Part shown: positions 33,475 to 42,102 of the stretch, one piece after another | How positions within the stretch are numbered: position 1 is the stretch's first letter | Layout of the letters: each line of letters starts with the position of its first letter | Source of the DNA: Lachnospiraceae bacterium | Lineage (GTDB): Bacteria; Bacillota; Clostridia; Lachnospirales; Lachnospiraceae | DNA length: 64,000 nucleotides | NCBI GenBank assembly: GCA_017624855.1 | Contig: JAGAMF010000005.1 | Location: 1 to 64,000, forward strand | Direction of reading: 5' to 3' | Made by a program: the position numbers and the translations under genes | Notes under the pieces: model-generated | Database searches by the model: none | What the model was told of the DNA's origin: nothing | What the model saw: only the letters and a program-made list of their open reading frames with translations

Positions 33475-36006
33475 ATGAAATTATCATTTAGTACAAACGG
33501 CTGGGATGATTTTGACTGGACAGACTTTTATGTAACTGCCAAGGATTTGCAGTTCGACGGTATCGAAATCCATGATGTAAAAAGAGAAGTGTTCTCCGGC
33601 AAAAACCGCCCTTTTAACAGTGAAAATATTGTAGAAACCGCACATAAACTGGCGCAGATGGAATTAACCGTTCCCTGTTTGGATACCACCTGTGATGTAT
33701 CCGACGAAACCAAGATTGAAGAGAATGTTGCTGAAATCGAAGAATACATTAAAATTGCCAAAATCGTAAAATGTCCCTGCATTCGTATTCGCGCAGGAAA
33801 GCATTCCATGGATACCGAGGTGAATGATGACGCAGTCATCGAGTGTATCAAGAGAACTTATCGTGAGGCTGACAACAACGGTATCTCTATTTTAATTGAA
33901 ACCGTAGGTCCCTACACCGATACAGAGCGTCTTCGCAATGTTTTAAATGTATTTGCCCGTGACAATGTAGCGGCATTGTGGGATATTCATCACACCGTGC
34001 GTTACGGTAAAGAAACTCCCGAGAAGACAATTCAGAATCTGGGCGCATATGTAAAACATGTACATATTAAGGATTCCGAAGTGGTTGACGGCAATATTGA
34101 ATACTGTTTAATGGGCGAAGGTACTTTACCCATCGATGAGTTAATGTTGGCTTTACAGTCCGTAAACTATGAAGGTTATGTTTCTTTTGAATGGATTCCC
34201 GCATGGTTGGAGGAATTGGGAGATGCAGGCATTGTATTCCCTCATTTCGTAAACTACATGAGCCAGTATCAGAAAGAAGCGGTTGTGGTTGGTAAGACCT
34301 TATACCGCAATAAAAGAGGTACCGGCCAGTATGTGTGGAAGAAGGAAGAAATCATTGATAAAACCTTCCCTCAGGTATTGGACCGCATGGTGGAAGAATT
34401 CCCCGATCAGTACGCTTTCCGCTATACTACTTTGGATTATACAAGAACCTACTCCGAGTTCCGTGATGATGTAGATCAGTTTGCCCGCTCCTTAATCGCT
34501 TTGGGCGTAAAATCCGGTACCCATGTGGCTGTTTGGGCAACCAATATTCCTCAGTGGTATATTGCATTCTGGGCATGTACCAAGATTGGTGCGGTTCTTG
34601 TAACCATGAATACCGCATACAAGATTCACGAGGCGGAATATCTGCTTCGTAACTCAGATACACATACTTTGATTCTCATTGACGGATACAGAGATTCCAA
34701 CTATGCGCAGATTATTCAGGAACTTTGTCCTGAATTGGCAACCAATGTACCCGGTAAGGCTTTACACTGCAAGAGATTGCCTTTCCTTCGTCATGTTATA
34801 AATGTAACCTCTAAGCAGCCCGGATGCTTAACATGGAGCGATGCGCTTGCTTTGGCAGATAATGTTCCTATTGAAGAAGTATATCGTCGCGCATCTTTGG
34901 TTGATAAGCATGATGTATGTAATATGCAGTACACCTCAGGTACCACAGGATTCCCTAAGGGTGTAATGCTTACCCACTACAATGTAGTAAATAACGGTAA
35001 ATGTATCGGTGACAGAATGGATTTGTCTACTGCAGACCGTATGATGATTCAGGTTCCCATGTTCCATTGCTTCGGTATGGTGCTTGCCATGACTGCATCC
35101 ATGACCCATGGTGTTACCTTATCGCCGATTCCTTACTTCTCAACCAAGCCCGCATTGGCATGTATCAATCAGGAAAGAATTACCTGTTTCCACGGTGTTC
35201 CCACCATGTTTATTGCCATGCTTGAGCATGAGGATTTCGATAAAACAGACTTCTCTTACATGCGTACCGGTATTATGGCAGGCAGTCCTTGCCCCATCTC
35301 CGTTATGCAGGATGTTGTAAATAAAATGAACATGAAGGAAATTACCATTGTTTACGGTCAGACCGAGGCTTCTCCGGGATGTACCATGAGTACCACAGAT
35401 GACCCCTTAGAAGTTCGTGTAGGTACCGTAGGTGGTCCTTTACCCGGCGTAGAGTGTAAAATTGTTGATCCTGAAACCGGTGAAGAAATGCCCGTTGGTG
35501 AAAATGGTGAATTCGTAGCAAGAGGCTACAACATCATGAAGGGATATTATAAAATGCCTCAGGCAACGGCAGCAGCCATCGATAAAGACGGTTGGCTTCA
35601 TACCGGTGACTTGGCTTGTATGACTCCCGAAGGTAACTTCCGTATTACAGGTCGTTTAAAAGATATGATTATCCGCGGTGGTGAAAACATTTATCCGAAG
35701 GAAATAGAAGAATTCATCTATACCCATGACAAGGTAAAAGATGTTCAGGTTATCGGTGTTCCTGATGAGCAGTTGGGTGAAGAAATCATGGCCTGTGTTG
35801 TACCTAAGGATGGCGAAACCTTAACCGAGCAGGAAATCAAGGACTATGTTCGCGCCAATATGGCTAAGCATAAAGTGCCTAAGTATGTGGATATCGTGGA
35901 TGGATTCCCTATGAATGCCGCAGGTAAGATTCTGAAATACAAGATGCGTGAAGCAGCCGTTGAAAAGTACGGTTTGGCTAAGGCTGACAGCATTGAAACA
36001 GCATAG
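33475..36006 (+). CDS. Fusion: TIM-barrel sugar phosphate isomerase/epimerase + AMP-forming acyl-CoA synthetase
   Basis: An 843-residue protein of two enzymes. Residues 1 to about 265 form a xylose isomerase-like TIM barrel with the usual metal ligands in place: E142 (LIETVG), D170 and H172 (WDIHH), H195/H197 (KHVHIKD) and E239 (SFEW). After a short linker, about 285 to 838 is a complete AMP-forming ligase: P-loop YTSGTTGFPKG (486-496), YGQTEASPG, the DGWLHTGDLACM adenylate motif, GRLKDMIIRGGENIYP hinge and the terminal catalytic lysine in AAGKILKYK. The ligase would activate a carboxylic acid to its acyl-CoA. It lies 107 nt after the LeuA-like gene with no terminator, so both probably respond to leucyl-tRNA charging. 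The substrate of either half is unknown. Confidence 0.88.
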   Translation: MKLSFSTNGWDDFDWTDFYVTAKDLQFDGIEIHDVKREVFSGKNRPFNSENIVETAHKLAQMELTVPCLDTTCDVSDETKIEENVAEIEEYIKIAKIVKCPCIRIRAGKHSMDTEVNDDAVIECIKRTYREADNNGISILIETVGPYTDTERLRNVLNVFARDNVAALWDIHHTVRYGKETPEKTIQNLGAYVKHVHIKDSEVVDGNIEYCLMGEGTLPIDELMLALQSVNYEGYVSFEWIPAWLEELGDAGIVFPHFVNYMSQYQKEAVVVGKTLYRNKRGTGQYVWKKEEIIDKTFPQVLDRMVEEFPDQYAFRYTTLDYTRTYSEFRDDVDQFARSLIALGVKSGTHVAVWATNIPQWYIAFWACTKIGAVLVTMNTAYKIHEAEYLLRNSDTHTLILIDGYRDSNYAQIIQELCPELATNVPGKALHCKRLPFLRHVINVTSKQPGCLTWSDALALADNVPIEEVYRRASLVDKHDVCNMQYTSGTTGFPKGVMLTHYNVVNNGKCIGDRMDLSTADRMMIQVPMFHCFGMVLAMTASMTHGVTLSPIPYFSTKPALACINQERITCFHGVPTMFIAMLEHEDFDKTDFSYMRTGIMAGSPCPISVMQDVVNKMNMKEITIVYGQTEASPGCTMSTTDDPLEVRVGTVGGPLPGVECKIVDPETGEEMPVGENGEFVARGYNIMKGYYKMPQATAAAIDKDGWLHTGDLACMTPEGNFRITGRLKDMIIRGGENIYPKEIEEFIYTHDKVKDVQVIGVPDEQLGEEIMACVVPKDGETLTEQEIKDYVRANMAKHKVPKYVDIVDGFPMNAAGKILKYKMREAAVEKYGLAKADSIETA

Positions 36007-36018
36007 TGAATATAATAT

Positions 36019-36055
36019 AAAAGCAGTTTGCTTCCGTAGAGGCAGACTGCTTTTT
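36019..36055 (+). terminator. Intrinsic terminator after the ligase fusion gene
   Basis: AAAGCAGTTTGC pairs with GGCAGACTGCTTT around a 9-nt loop, with flanking A and T runs. Confidence 0.85.
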
Positions 36056-36099
36056 AAAGTTTATGCGATTGTGAGCATCGGAGAAAATGATAAATCGAG

Positions 36100-36128
36100 T
36101 TACATAAGTAGTCGTGGTGTGGTATAAT
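36100..36128 (+). promoter_or_regulatory. Candidate promoter of the small membrane protein pair
   Basis: TTACAT (36100-36105) and TATAAT (36123-36128), spacer 17 bp. Between it and the gene lies GGATCCGCGCGAGCGCAGAG (36140-36159), a GC-rich segment recalling the unpaired core of the palindromic elements in reverse. Confidence 0.55.
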
Positions 36129-36229
36129 GAGCCTTACAAGGATCCGCGCGAGCGCAGAGAGTCCTATAAAAGAAATGTCTTTAAGGAGATATTATAAAAT
36201 ATATGTGAACATAGAGAAAGGAAAACGAT

Positions 36230-36802
36230 ATGATTATGTCCATGATGGTTCATTTCTCAATAATACATGAGGTTCTTTATAATTTTTTGAAGATTTTCTT
36301 GTTTGTCTGGTATATTGTTACCGCGATTCCTTATTTTGTCATGGGCAAAAAGGCAGGATACCGTCATGCATGGATTGCTTTTATTCCGTTGGGTAAAATA
36401 TATATTGCTCTAAAACTTCCGCACCGGGAGTTTAGAATTTTCAGATTTCATACGAAACAGCGGCTATATTTATTTACAACTCTAATAGTTGTAGGAATAG
36501 TATTTCATGTAATATCGTTCCCATTTAAAGTGCTTTTATTCTTTCCCAGTCAGTCGCCAATAGATGATATTCTTTCTTTTATAATTTTGTGTATTTCTAT
36601 TATTGCTTTTATATATTATTGTATTTATGCAGTTATAACTAGGCGAATGAATTACGACCTTCTAAAAACATATAAGATGGATAAATACACTACATGGGCT
36701 CCTATTGCCAATATTTTCTGTCCGTCGGTAATGGTTGTTTTCTCTTTTATAATTATGAATCGTGAGCCGGAGTACGGATTTGGAGGTTTTTATGAAGAAT
36801 AA
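36230..36802 (+). CDS. Hypothetical membrane protein
   Basis: A 190-residue protein with about four membrane segments (near 15-37, 83-103, 115-140 and 160-178). The segment KKAGYRHAWIAFIPLGKIYIAL resembles the GxxxAWIPFVPLG motif seen in many small Clostridial membrane proteins of unknown role. It is isoleucine- and phenylalanine-rich and more AT-rich than the core genes around it. The next gene starts inside its last codons. No function can be assigned. Confidence 0.65.
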   Translation: MIMSMMVHFSIIHEVLYNFLKIFLFVWYIVTAIPYFVMGKKAGYRHAWIAFIPLGKIYIALKLPHREFRIFRFHTKQRLYLFTTLIVVGIVFHVISFPFKVLLFFPSQSPIDDILSFIILCISIIAFIYYCIYAVITRRMNYDLLKTYKMDKYTTWAPIANIFCPSVMVVFSFIIMNREPEYGFGGFYEE

Positions 36803-37178
36803 AAAAGTTCTAATAATTATAATCATTATTGCAGCAATAATTGCGGTATCTGTTGCAGTAGTTGCGAAAATACATATGGATGAACGCAATCGTGCAACGA
36901 TTATCGTGGGAAGTACTACATATGGCGATGAAGTGAGCGCTTCGGGATATTCAATTGATTATTCCAAAGGTGATATTATTTGTGAGAATGGTGTGCAACT
37001 AATTATTGAAAATATAGCTTGGAGTGGTAATGTTAGAATTAAGGTTCAGCGTGGTGAGTTATACGATAGTAACGGAAATACTATGGAGACTTTTATCTTA
37101 AAAGAAGGAATTCCACAGTATTTTAAAACCAAAGCAGGCACGGTTACTTTGGAAGTAACATGGATTTGGCGTGAGTAG
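36792..37178 (+). CDS. Hypothetical membrane-anchored or exported small protein
   Basis: A 128-residue protein with one N-terminal hydrophobic helix (about 5-27, isoleucine- and valine-rich) and a soluble part that looks beta-rich (VQLIIENIAWSGNVRIKVQRGELYDSNGNTMETFILKEG). The fold may be a small extracytoplasmic beta-sandwich. GGAGG at 36781-36785 fixes the start at 36792, overlapping the preceding gene by 11 nt, so the two are translationally coupled. Not recognised. Confidence 0.6.
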   Translation: MKNKKVLIIIIIIAAIIAVSVAVVAKIHMDERNRATIIVGSTTYGDEVSASGYSIDYSKGDIICENGVQLIIENIAWSGNVRIKVQRGELYDSNGNTMETFILKEGIPQYFKTKAGTVTLEVTWIWRE

Positions 37179-37217
37179 ATTATTATAAAATGAATATCAT
37201 AAAATACAAGGTAAGAT

Positions 37218-37248
37218 AAAACCACCGCTTTAACGAGCGGTGGTTTTT
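37218..37248. terminator. Bidirectional terminator
   Basis: AAAACCACCGCT pairs with AGCGGTGGTTTTT around a 6-nt loop. A run on the left, T run on the right: it can stop both the plus-strand pair and the minus-strand genes that meet here. Confidence 0.88.
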
Positions 37249-37253
37249 GTGCC

Positions 37254-37436
37254 TTATTCAATTGTAATATCTTCTACGGAAACGCCCAGTGAAGCAAGCT
37301 TGGCAAGAGTTACCTTAATCTGGTAATCAAGTTCAGCATTTTTATGGTCTCCGTTTGCTTTTTTTATCTTTTGTAAATCGGTGTACTTATCAATTGTTGT
37401 AATAATAAGTTCCTTGTCATTCATATTATTATTCAT
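37254..37436 (-). CDS. Small hypothetical protein
   Basis: A 60-residue soluble protein, lysine- and aspartate-rich and mainly helical (DLQKIKKANGDHKNAELDYQ). It is probably real: it ends 6 nt from a shared bidirectional terminator, GAGGG stands upstream of its start, and the frame is the only one here that fits. It lies 90 nt downstream of the O-antigen ligase-like gene on the same strand. No family is recognised. Confidence 0.55.
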   Translation of the reverse strand: MNNNMNDKELIITTIDKYTDLQKIKKANGDHKNAELDYQIKVTLAKLASLGVSVEDITIE

Positions 37437-37525
37437 CTTTCTGTCCCTCTAAAATAAGAATAACCGAGAGTAAACAGATTTGTCTATGTGCAAATTATAC
37501 AAAATGTAAGCTATGCTATAAAAAA

Positions 37526-39151
37526 CTATTCCTTTCTCATTTTCCTTGCGGCCATTCCCATCAATATAAAAATCGGGCCGGTTGCACAGATTTGCTGATA
37601 GCAGAAAAAATTGTGAGCCATATATGCCAGAAGAGATAAACCTACCGCAATCACAAAGGGATTGGATTTTTGGGCATTGCATTGTCGCAAACAACCAACG
37701 ACAGAACCGATAAAAACAGTACAATATAAGCCGCATCCAATGATTCCATGACACAGTAAGGCATTCAGCCATTCATTGTGTGCATTTGCCACAAGTGCCT
37801 GATTGCCCCAGAACAGAATCATATCCCCTGCGTAGGCAGGATTGGAATAGGCATGATAGGCGTAACAGTCTGAACCTATGCCAAAGAGCTTCTGCATAAG
37901 AGGCAAATCGCCAAACATCTCTATGGTTATCTTCCAGTTAAATCCTCTTGAATCTCCCCAATAATCGTTAAAAAGCAGGTATTGGTTATCGATTCCGATA
38001 CCGAAAAGATTCTGCAAAATACCGGATGTATTCAGAATAATAACACATACTGTCAATATCATAAGTGCCGCAGCGGATATGATACATCCAAGCTGCAATT
38101 TTTTGCGCAATGCGGCAGAACATTCGGAGTTGTTTTTATGCTTTTTTATAACATATTTTAATAAAAGTATCAGTCCGCCAACCACAATTAATCCGATAAG
38201 GCTTGTTTTTATATCTAAAATAAATGCGGACAATCCTCGCAATTCTCTTACATCATCAGGATAAACGACACGAAGCAAAGACATTACTCCGCAGGAGAGA
38301 AACCACAGTGCCACAATATAGAGCCAACGACATATTTTCTCTAAATTTCCAAGGCTCATAACGAACAATGCAAACATTACCGCCCCAAGGGCAAGAAAAA
38401 TACTGTCGCTGTTATTTGTGGCAATTGCGCCAAAGGCGATAAAAGTGTAAATGCCTGCCGCCCACAGCTTCTTTTTACCGGTTTCATGCCAAAACAGGTA
38501 TACGCCCAAGGGGAAAAACACTGCGATGTAAGCTGAGTACCAGGTTCGGTTTCCGATTGTGGACAGATAATCGCGTATAACTTCCGCAGGCATGCCATAG
38601 TAAAAGTGAAAGAAGTCCTGACCGTAACGCTGGGCAATGCCTATTACATAGCAGATTGTGGGCGCAATCAGACTCATCCACATTACTTTGGAAGAGGAAA
38701 TGGTAATGCGCGATAAAAGCAGGTAGGTAGCCACAAACAACAGTTGGGCCATGGTACCCATGTACCATCCGTCCGTGCCGGGCCATGCGTTTTCCGGATA
38801 AGGAGAAATAAGCAGCGTAACGATGACGCTAATGCCATACAGAAGAATCGCAATATCGGTTTTGTTAAATTCTATTTTTGTAAAATGTTCTTTTTTGTAT
38901 ATGGCGTGTCCAACATATGTAAGCCCGATTACCGCACCCAATCCGATAAAAATCAGCGTAGAATACAAGTAGATATTCCACTTGAAATAAGCCATTTGAT
39001 AATAATGGTCATAAATATAAAGGGGCATAACCATAAAGATCGCAAACAAATAGAAATAGGCAACAAAACCCATTGCTTTTTGACAAAAGGTTTTCATGCC
39101 GATTTCGCTCTTTTTATGTTTTTTATGGTAGGATGTTTTGTGTTTGCCCAT
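37526..39151 (-). CDS. O-antigen ligase/polymerase-like membrane protein
   Basis: A 541-residue protein with about a dozen membrane segments and short basic ends. The C-terminal part has a large loop followed by ALVANAHNEWLNALLCHGIIGCGLY, and the H-N-E-W-L motif is characteristic of the Wzy_C/WaaL (O-antigen ligase) superfamily. In Gram-positives these proteins polymerise or attach surface polysaccharide or other glycans to carriers. No glycosyltransferase genes are adjacent, so the partner pathway is not visible. The N terminus is rich in lysine and histidine (MGKHKTSYHKKHKKSE). Confidence 0.82.
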   Translation of the reverse strand: MGKHKTSYHKKHKKSEIGMKTFCQKAMGFVAYFYLFAIFMVMPLYIYDHYYQMAYFKWNIYLYSTLIFIGLGAVIGLTYVGHAIYKKEHFTKIEFNKTDIAILLYGISVIVTLLISPYPENAWPGTDGWYMGTMAQLLFVATYLLLSRITISSSKVMWMSLIAPTICYVIGIAQRYGQDFFHFYYGMPAEVIRDYLSTIGNRTWYSAYIAVFFPLGVYLFWHETGKKKLWAAGIYTFIAFGAIATNNSDSIFLALGAVMFALFVMSLGNLEKICRWLYIVALWFLSCGVMSLLRVVYPDDVRELRGLSAFILDIKTSLIGLIVVGGLILLLKYVIKKHKNNSECSAALRKKLQLGCIISAAALMILTVCVIILNTSGILQNLFGIGIDNQYLLFNDYWGDSRGFNWKITIEMFGDLPLMQKLFGIGSDCYAYHAYSNPAYAGDMILFWGNQALVANAHNEWLNALLCHGIIGCGLYCTVFIGSVVGCLRQCNAQKSNPFVIAVGLSLLAYMAHNFFCYQQICATGPIFILMGMAARKMRKE

Positions 39152-39205
39152 GGCTGTTCAGATCCTTTTATTGTGTGATATATGAATGAATTTATGATAG
39201 CATGA

Positions 39206-39517
39206 TTCAAAAACAGCGTCAAATTAAGTGAAAGAAGTATATATATAAAAGTAGATGATACAACACAATATGGTCCCGAAACAATGACTTTCTACACCGA
39301 TAACTCCAATATTGATGAATACAAATATTATGTGTATAATTATTCCGGAGGGTACGCTGGTGATGAATTATCCTATTCCGGTGCCCGAGTAACCGTATAT
39401 TATGGAAGTCAAACTTCAGAAACCTTCCATGTGCCAATAAATCAGATAGGCAGGACATGGAATGTGTTTAGTATTGTTGATGGAGAGATTGTGATTGAGA
39501 ATACAATTACGCCGTAA
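39206..39517 (+). pseudogene. Headless C-terminal fragment of an exported protein
   Basis: The frame opens after a stop at 39203 and runs about 103 codons without any start with a ribosome binding site; the only ATG (39284) lies mid-domain. The peptide (DDTTQYGPETMTFYTDNSN ... YSGARVTVYYGSQTSETFHVP ... GRTWNVFSIVDGEIVIENTI) has the look of the end of a Clostridial surface or lipoprotein, whose last repeat often closes with W-x-VF-x-I-x-x-G. The 5' part seems to have been deleted next to the divergent O-antigen ligase-like gene. Probably not expressed as a functional protein. Confidence 0.6.
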
Positions 39518-39547
39518 ATAACGAGAAGCTGGAAGAAAGGATAGCAA

Positions 39548-40051
39548 ATGAAAAAAAATAAGAAAATTATTATTACAATAATTGTAAGTCTGGTATTAAT
39601 TGTTTTTTTGTTGGTTTGCGTTAGAATTTTCCATCAAATTTCAGCAGATGATGAGCAGAAGATATTGTTTGTTATGTCAATTACTGATGTGACGCAAACT
39701 ACAGAAGTAATATGTGTTGACAATGACGGTAAAATTTATTCTTTATTTCCGAAAGAGAAAATAGTAACCCAAATTAATGATGGTTCAATTTATAAGGAAA
39801 AAGTTGTAGGACATGTATCTAAAATCAAATTAGATTATTATTATGATAAATTTTGTCAACTGGATGAAGAGATGTTCCTAGAAGCAAGAGGCGGAGGAGG
39901 AAATGATTTTTCGCTTTATTTTTCTTATTATGGTGTAAATTACGCCGGAGGCTCCCCCGAATTAGTAAAAGTGGGCGATACCACATATTATGCAGATGAT
40001 CCGGATGCAGAAGATATTGTGCAATGGATGAAGAAATGGAATTACAGATAA
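39548..40051 (+). CDS. Hypothetical membrane-anchored protein
   Basis: A 167-residue protein with an N-terminal membrane anchor (about 6-29, MKKNKKIIITIIVSLVLIVF then cysteine at 24) and a soluble outer part. No lipobox of normal form is seen. Its tail (YAGGSPELVKVGDTTYYADDPDAEDIVQWMKKW) is not recognised. The ribosome binding site is AAAGGA. It lies 30 nt after the headless fragment and is followed by a terminator. It is AT-rich like the rest of this accessory patch. Confidence 0.6.
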   Translation: MKKNKKIIITIIVSLVLIVFLLVCVRIFHQISADDEQKILFVMSITDVTQTTEVICVDNDGKIYSLFPKEKIVTQINDGSIYKEKVVGHVSKIKLDYYYDKFCQLDEEMFLEARGGGGNDFSLYFSYYGVNYAGGSPELVKVGDTTYYADDPDAEDIVQWMKKWNYR

Positions 40052-40080
40052 TTAAGACTTAAATAGTTGAATTACATATT

Positions 40081-40133
40081 AAGAGACCAAGTGCTGCTAT
40101 ACTTTTATGTACAGCGCTTTGGTCTCTTTTTAT
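40081..40133 (+). terminator. Intrinsic terminator
   Basis: AAGAGACCAA and TTGGTCTCTT form the base of the stem and GTGCTG/CAGCGC the upper part, with T-rich sequence after it. Confidence 0.88.
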
Positions 40134-40192
40134 TTACAACCTTCTTCTGTTTCCAGAATGCAATTCAAATAGAAATATAATAATATATTAAA

Positions 40193-40220
40193 TTGACCAA
40201 ATACGCCCCTTATGCGTGTT
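40193..40220 (+). promoter_or_regulatory. Candidate ECF-type promoter before the sigma factor gene
   Basis: TTGACC (40193-40198), 16-bp spacer and CGTGTT (40215-40220), 24 nt before the start codon. The spacing and the CGT in the -10 region resemble ECF sigma promoters such as those of SigW type, so the gene may activate itself. This is inference from a single site. Confidence 0.4.
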
Positions 40221-40243
40221 ATAGGTGAAAGGAGGGAGAGCTT

Positions 40244-40735
40244 ATGAAACATACATTGGCGCGGCCGGCCGATGATTTGGAACAGGTAATGGAAGCCTAC
40301 GGCAATATGCTTTTTCGAATATGCCTTGTAATGCTTGGTAACGGAAGTGATGCTGAAGATGCCCTGCAAGAGGTTTTTATAAAATACTACAGCAAAGCTC
40401 CCGCTTTTACCGAGGAGGAGCATAAGAAGGCGTGGCTGATTACGGTGGCATCCAATCAATGCAGGGATATGTTGCGGTATCGCAACAAACATCCTCTGGC
40501 GGAAGATACGGATATTTATGCATATAAAACAGATGACAGCAAAAACAGCGGTATTTTGGATGCGCTTATGACCCTGCCGGAGAAATTCAGACTGGTGTTG
40601 GTTTTGCATTATGTAGAAGAATATCCTGTGCAGGATATTGCACGCATGATAGGAAGAACTCCGTCTGCTGTGAAGATGCGGCTTCAGAAAGGGCGCAAAC
40701 TGCTGAAAGAAGCATATGGAAAGGAGTATATGTAG
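40244..40735 (+). CDS. ECF-type RNA polymerase sigma factor
   Basis: A 163-residue sigma-70 family protein with only regions 2 and 4. Region 2 spans about 10-80 (YGNMLFRICLVMLGNGSDAEDALQEVFIKYYSK). Region 4, with its helix-turn-helix, spans about 105-155 (LPEKFRLVLVLHYVEEYPVQDIARMIGRTPSAVKMRLQKGRK). It would direct RNA polymerase to a small regulon. The ribosome binding site AAAGGAGGGAG is strong. The gene ends 1 nt before the start of a membrane protein that is probably its anti-sigma factor. Confidence 0.9.
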   Translation: MKHTLARPADDLEQVMEAYGNMLFRICLVMLGNGSDAEDALQEVFIKYYSKAPAFTEEEHKKAWLITVASNQCRDMLRYRNKHPLAEDTDIYAYKTDDSKNSGILDALMTLPEKFRLVLVLHYVEEYPVQDIARMIGRTPSAVKMRLQKGRKLLKEAYGKEYM

Positions 40736-40736
40736 G

Positions 40737-41426
40737 ATGGGTAAAAACCTTTTAAAAGAAGAGATAAAAGAAATTGAAATGCCTCTTGAGATGAAAGAGA
40801 GGGTTGTAGAAAAGTGCAGAAATGCGCAATTGGACAAAAAGGAGAGTGTAAATATGAAAAATACAGACAAAACAAATGTAGAAAGTATTAATACCGGTGA
40901 AAATAACACAACAGGGAAGAAGCCTCACAACAGCAGAAGGAAGTGGTCCCGTATTGCTACCGTGGCGACAGCAGTTGCATTATGTCTTGGATTAGGTAGC
41001 GTTACGGCGTTGGCGGCTACCGGTAAGCTGGAGGGATTTTTCGCTGATGTAACCCGTTGGGACGGCGCAGTGGTAGGTGAAACTTATGAGCAGGCAACGG
41101 AAGAGATTGAAGTTACTGCTTATGCGGAGGAAGATGTTTTGGTTGTTGAAGCTGTTTTATTAAAAGCAAATGAAGCCCCTTACTTTGTAATAGAAAATTG
41201 GGGTATCGGCAAATACTCCATTCAGGATGCAGACGGTGAAGTTGTTGCGGAAGGTAGCACGGCAGCCCTGTTTAAAGCAACCGACGGAAAGATTAACATG
41301 GAGATTTTCGTGGCAGAACTTGAAGCCGGAAGCTATACCCTGACTATTACGGAATTTACAGGCAGTGCCAAGGCAGAACAGGATTTACCCGTAAAAGGAT
41401 ATTGGGAATGTGAATTTAGGTTTTAG
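40737..41426 (+). CDS. Probable anti-sigma factor, membrane-anchored
   Basis: A 229-residue protein. The cytosolic N-terminal 70 residues start LLKEEIKEIEMPLEMKERVVEKCR, a pattern seen in proteins that follow ECF sigma genes. One membrane segment lies at about 76-99 (RIATVATAVALCLGLGSVTALAA). The outer domain of 130 residues is acidic and beta-rich. The start at 40737 is favoured over one inside the sigma gene because the frame's conserved part begins there. Position directly after the sigma gene and the topology support an anti-sigma role; no zinc (ZAS) motif is seen, so the binding mode is unknown. Confidence 0.7.
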   Translation: MGKNLLKEEIKEIEMPLEMKERVVEKCRNAQLDKKESVNMKNTDKTNVESINTGENNTTGKKPHNSRRKWSRIATVATAVALCLGLGSVTALAATGKLEGFFADVTRWDGAVVGETYEQATEEIEVTAYAEEDVLVVEAVLLKANEAPYFVIENWGIGKYSIQDADGEVVAEGSTAALFKATDGKINMEIFVAELEAGSYTLTITEFTGSAKAEQDLPVKGYWECEFRF

Positions 41427-41436
41427 TATATAAAAG

Positions 41437-41484
41437 AAAAGACTGCGGAAATACCTTCGTAAAGAAGGATATCGCAGTCTTTTC
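41437..41484. terminator. Bidirectional terminator between convergent genes
   Basis: AAAAGACTGCG pairs with CGCAGTCTTTT, and ACCTTC with GAAGG forms an inner stem around a GTAAA loop. Confidence 0.85.
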
Positions 41485-41508
41485 ATATATATAAATCAAA
41501 CAGAACGC

Positions 41509-42102
41509 TTATTCAGTGGGGGCCTCCACGCTCGCCATGGTTTCCTCCACGGAGACAATCTCCGGCCCGGTCGCAAAGGCTTCCGAGTTATCGGCAACCT
41601 CCATAGGGTCCTCGACATCTTTGGGTTCTTCATCTTCCCAAAGGGATTTATGCTCTTTCTGCTCCTCTAATCGTTTTCTCATTCTGCCGATATTTTTGGC
41701 AGCCTGATACAGCTCATCATCAAACTCCATTAGTTTGCGCTCGTCGGAAGGGGGAACGATGTCGCCTTTCATAATGCGTCGGGCAACTTCCATGATTTTA
41801 CCTATATCTTCCATACCATCGGCCATAGCTTCGCCCTGCTGCTTGGCAACTTCCATGTTGGCAATGGCGGTATGCTGTTCCATGAGCTTTTCCATATAGT
41901 TTTTGTACTGAGAGTTTTTCTCGTCCAGTTTATTTATGGTAAGCTCCAGCGTGGCAGCTTCTTCGCCCCAGAGCGCCTGCCCGTTGGGGTCTTTTTTAAT
42001 TTGCTCATCAAGCTTTTGCTTCTTCTCTGTCAGGAGACTGATTTGCTCATGATAGGATTTGATTTGTGTGCTATAGGCAGCTCTTGCCTGTTCAATTTTC
42101 AT
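41509..42102 (-). CDS. Hypothetical coiled-coil protein
   Basis: A 197-residue acidic soluble protein. The first 95 residues are predicted to form a long coiled coil (heptads rich in glutamine, leucine and glutamate, e.g. QISLLTEKKQKLDEQIKKD). A middle helical part (IGKIMEVARRIMKGDIVPPSDERKLMEFDDELYQAAKNI) follows, then an acidic disordered tail. It may be a small scaffold or secretion-associated protein; I recognise no family. The opposite strand has a shorter frame that is only a shadow. Confidence 0.6.
   Translation of the reverse strand: MKIEQARAAYSTQIKSYHEQISLLTEKKQKLDEQIKKDPNGQALWGEEAATLELTINKLDEKNSQYKNYMEKLMEQHTAIANMEVAKQQGEAMADGMEDIGKIMEVARRIMKGDIVPPSDERKLMEFDDELYQAAKNIGRMRKRLEEQKEHKSLWEDEEPKDVEDPMEVADNSEAFATGPEIVSVEETMASVEAPTE

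Noticed and set aside
40130..40909. A 259-codon minus-strand frame opposite the sigma factor gene
   Set aside because: It lies antisense to a clear ECF sigma gene and the start of its anti-sigma gene, is rich in Phe, Ile, Ser and Leu as antisense frames are, has no ribosome binding site, and matches no domain.
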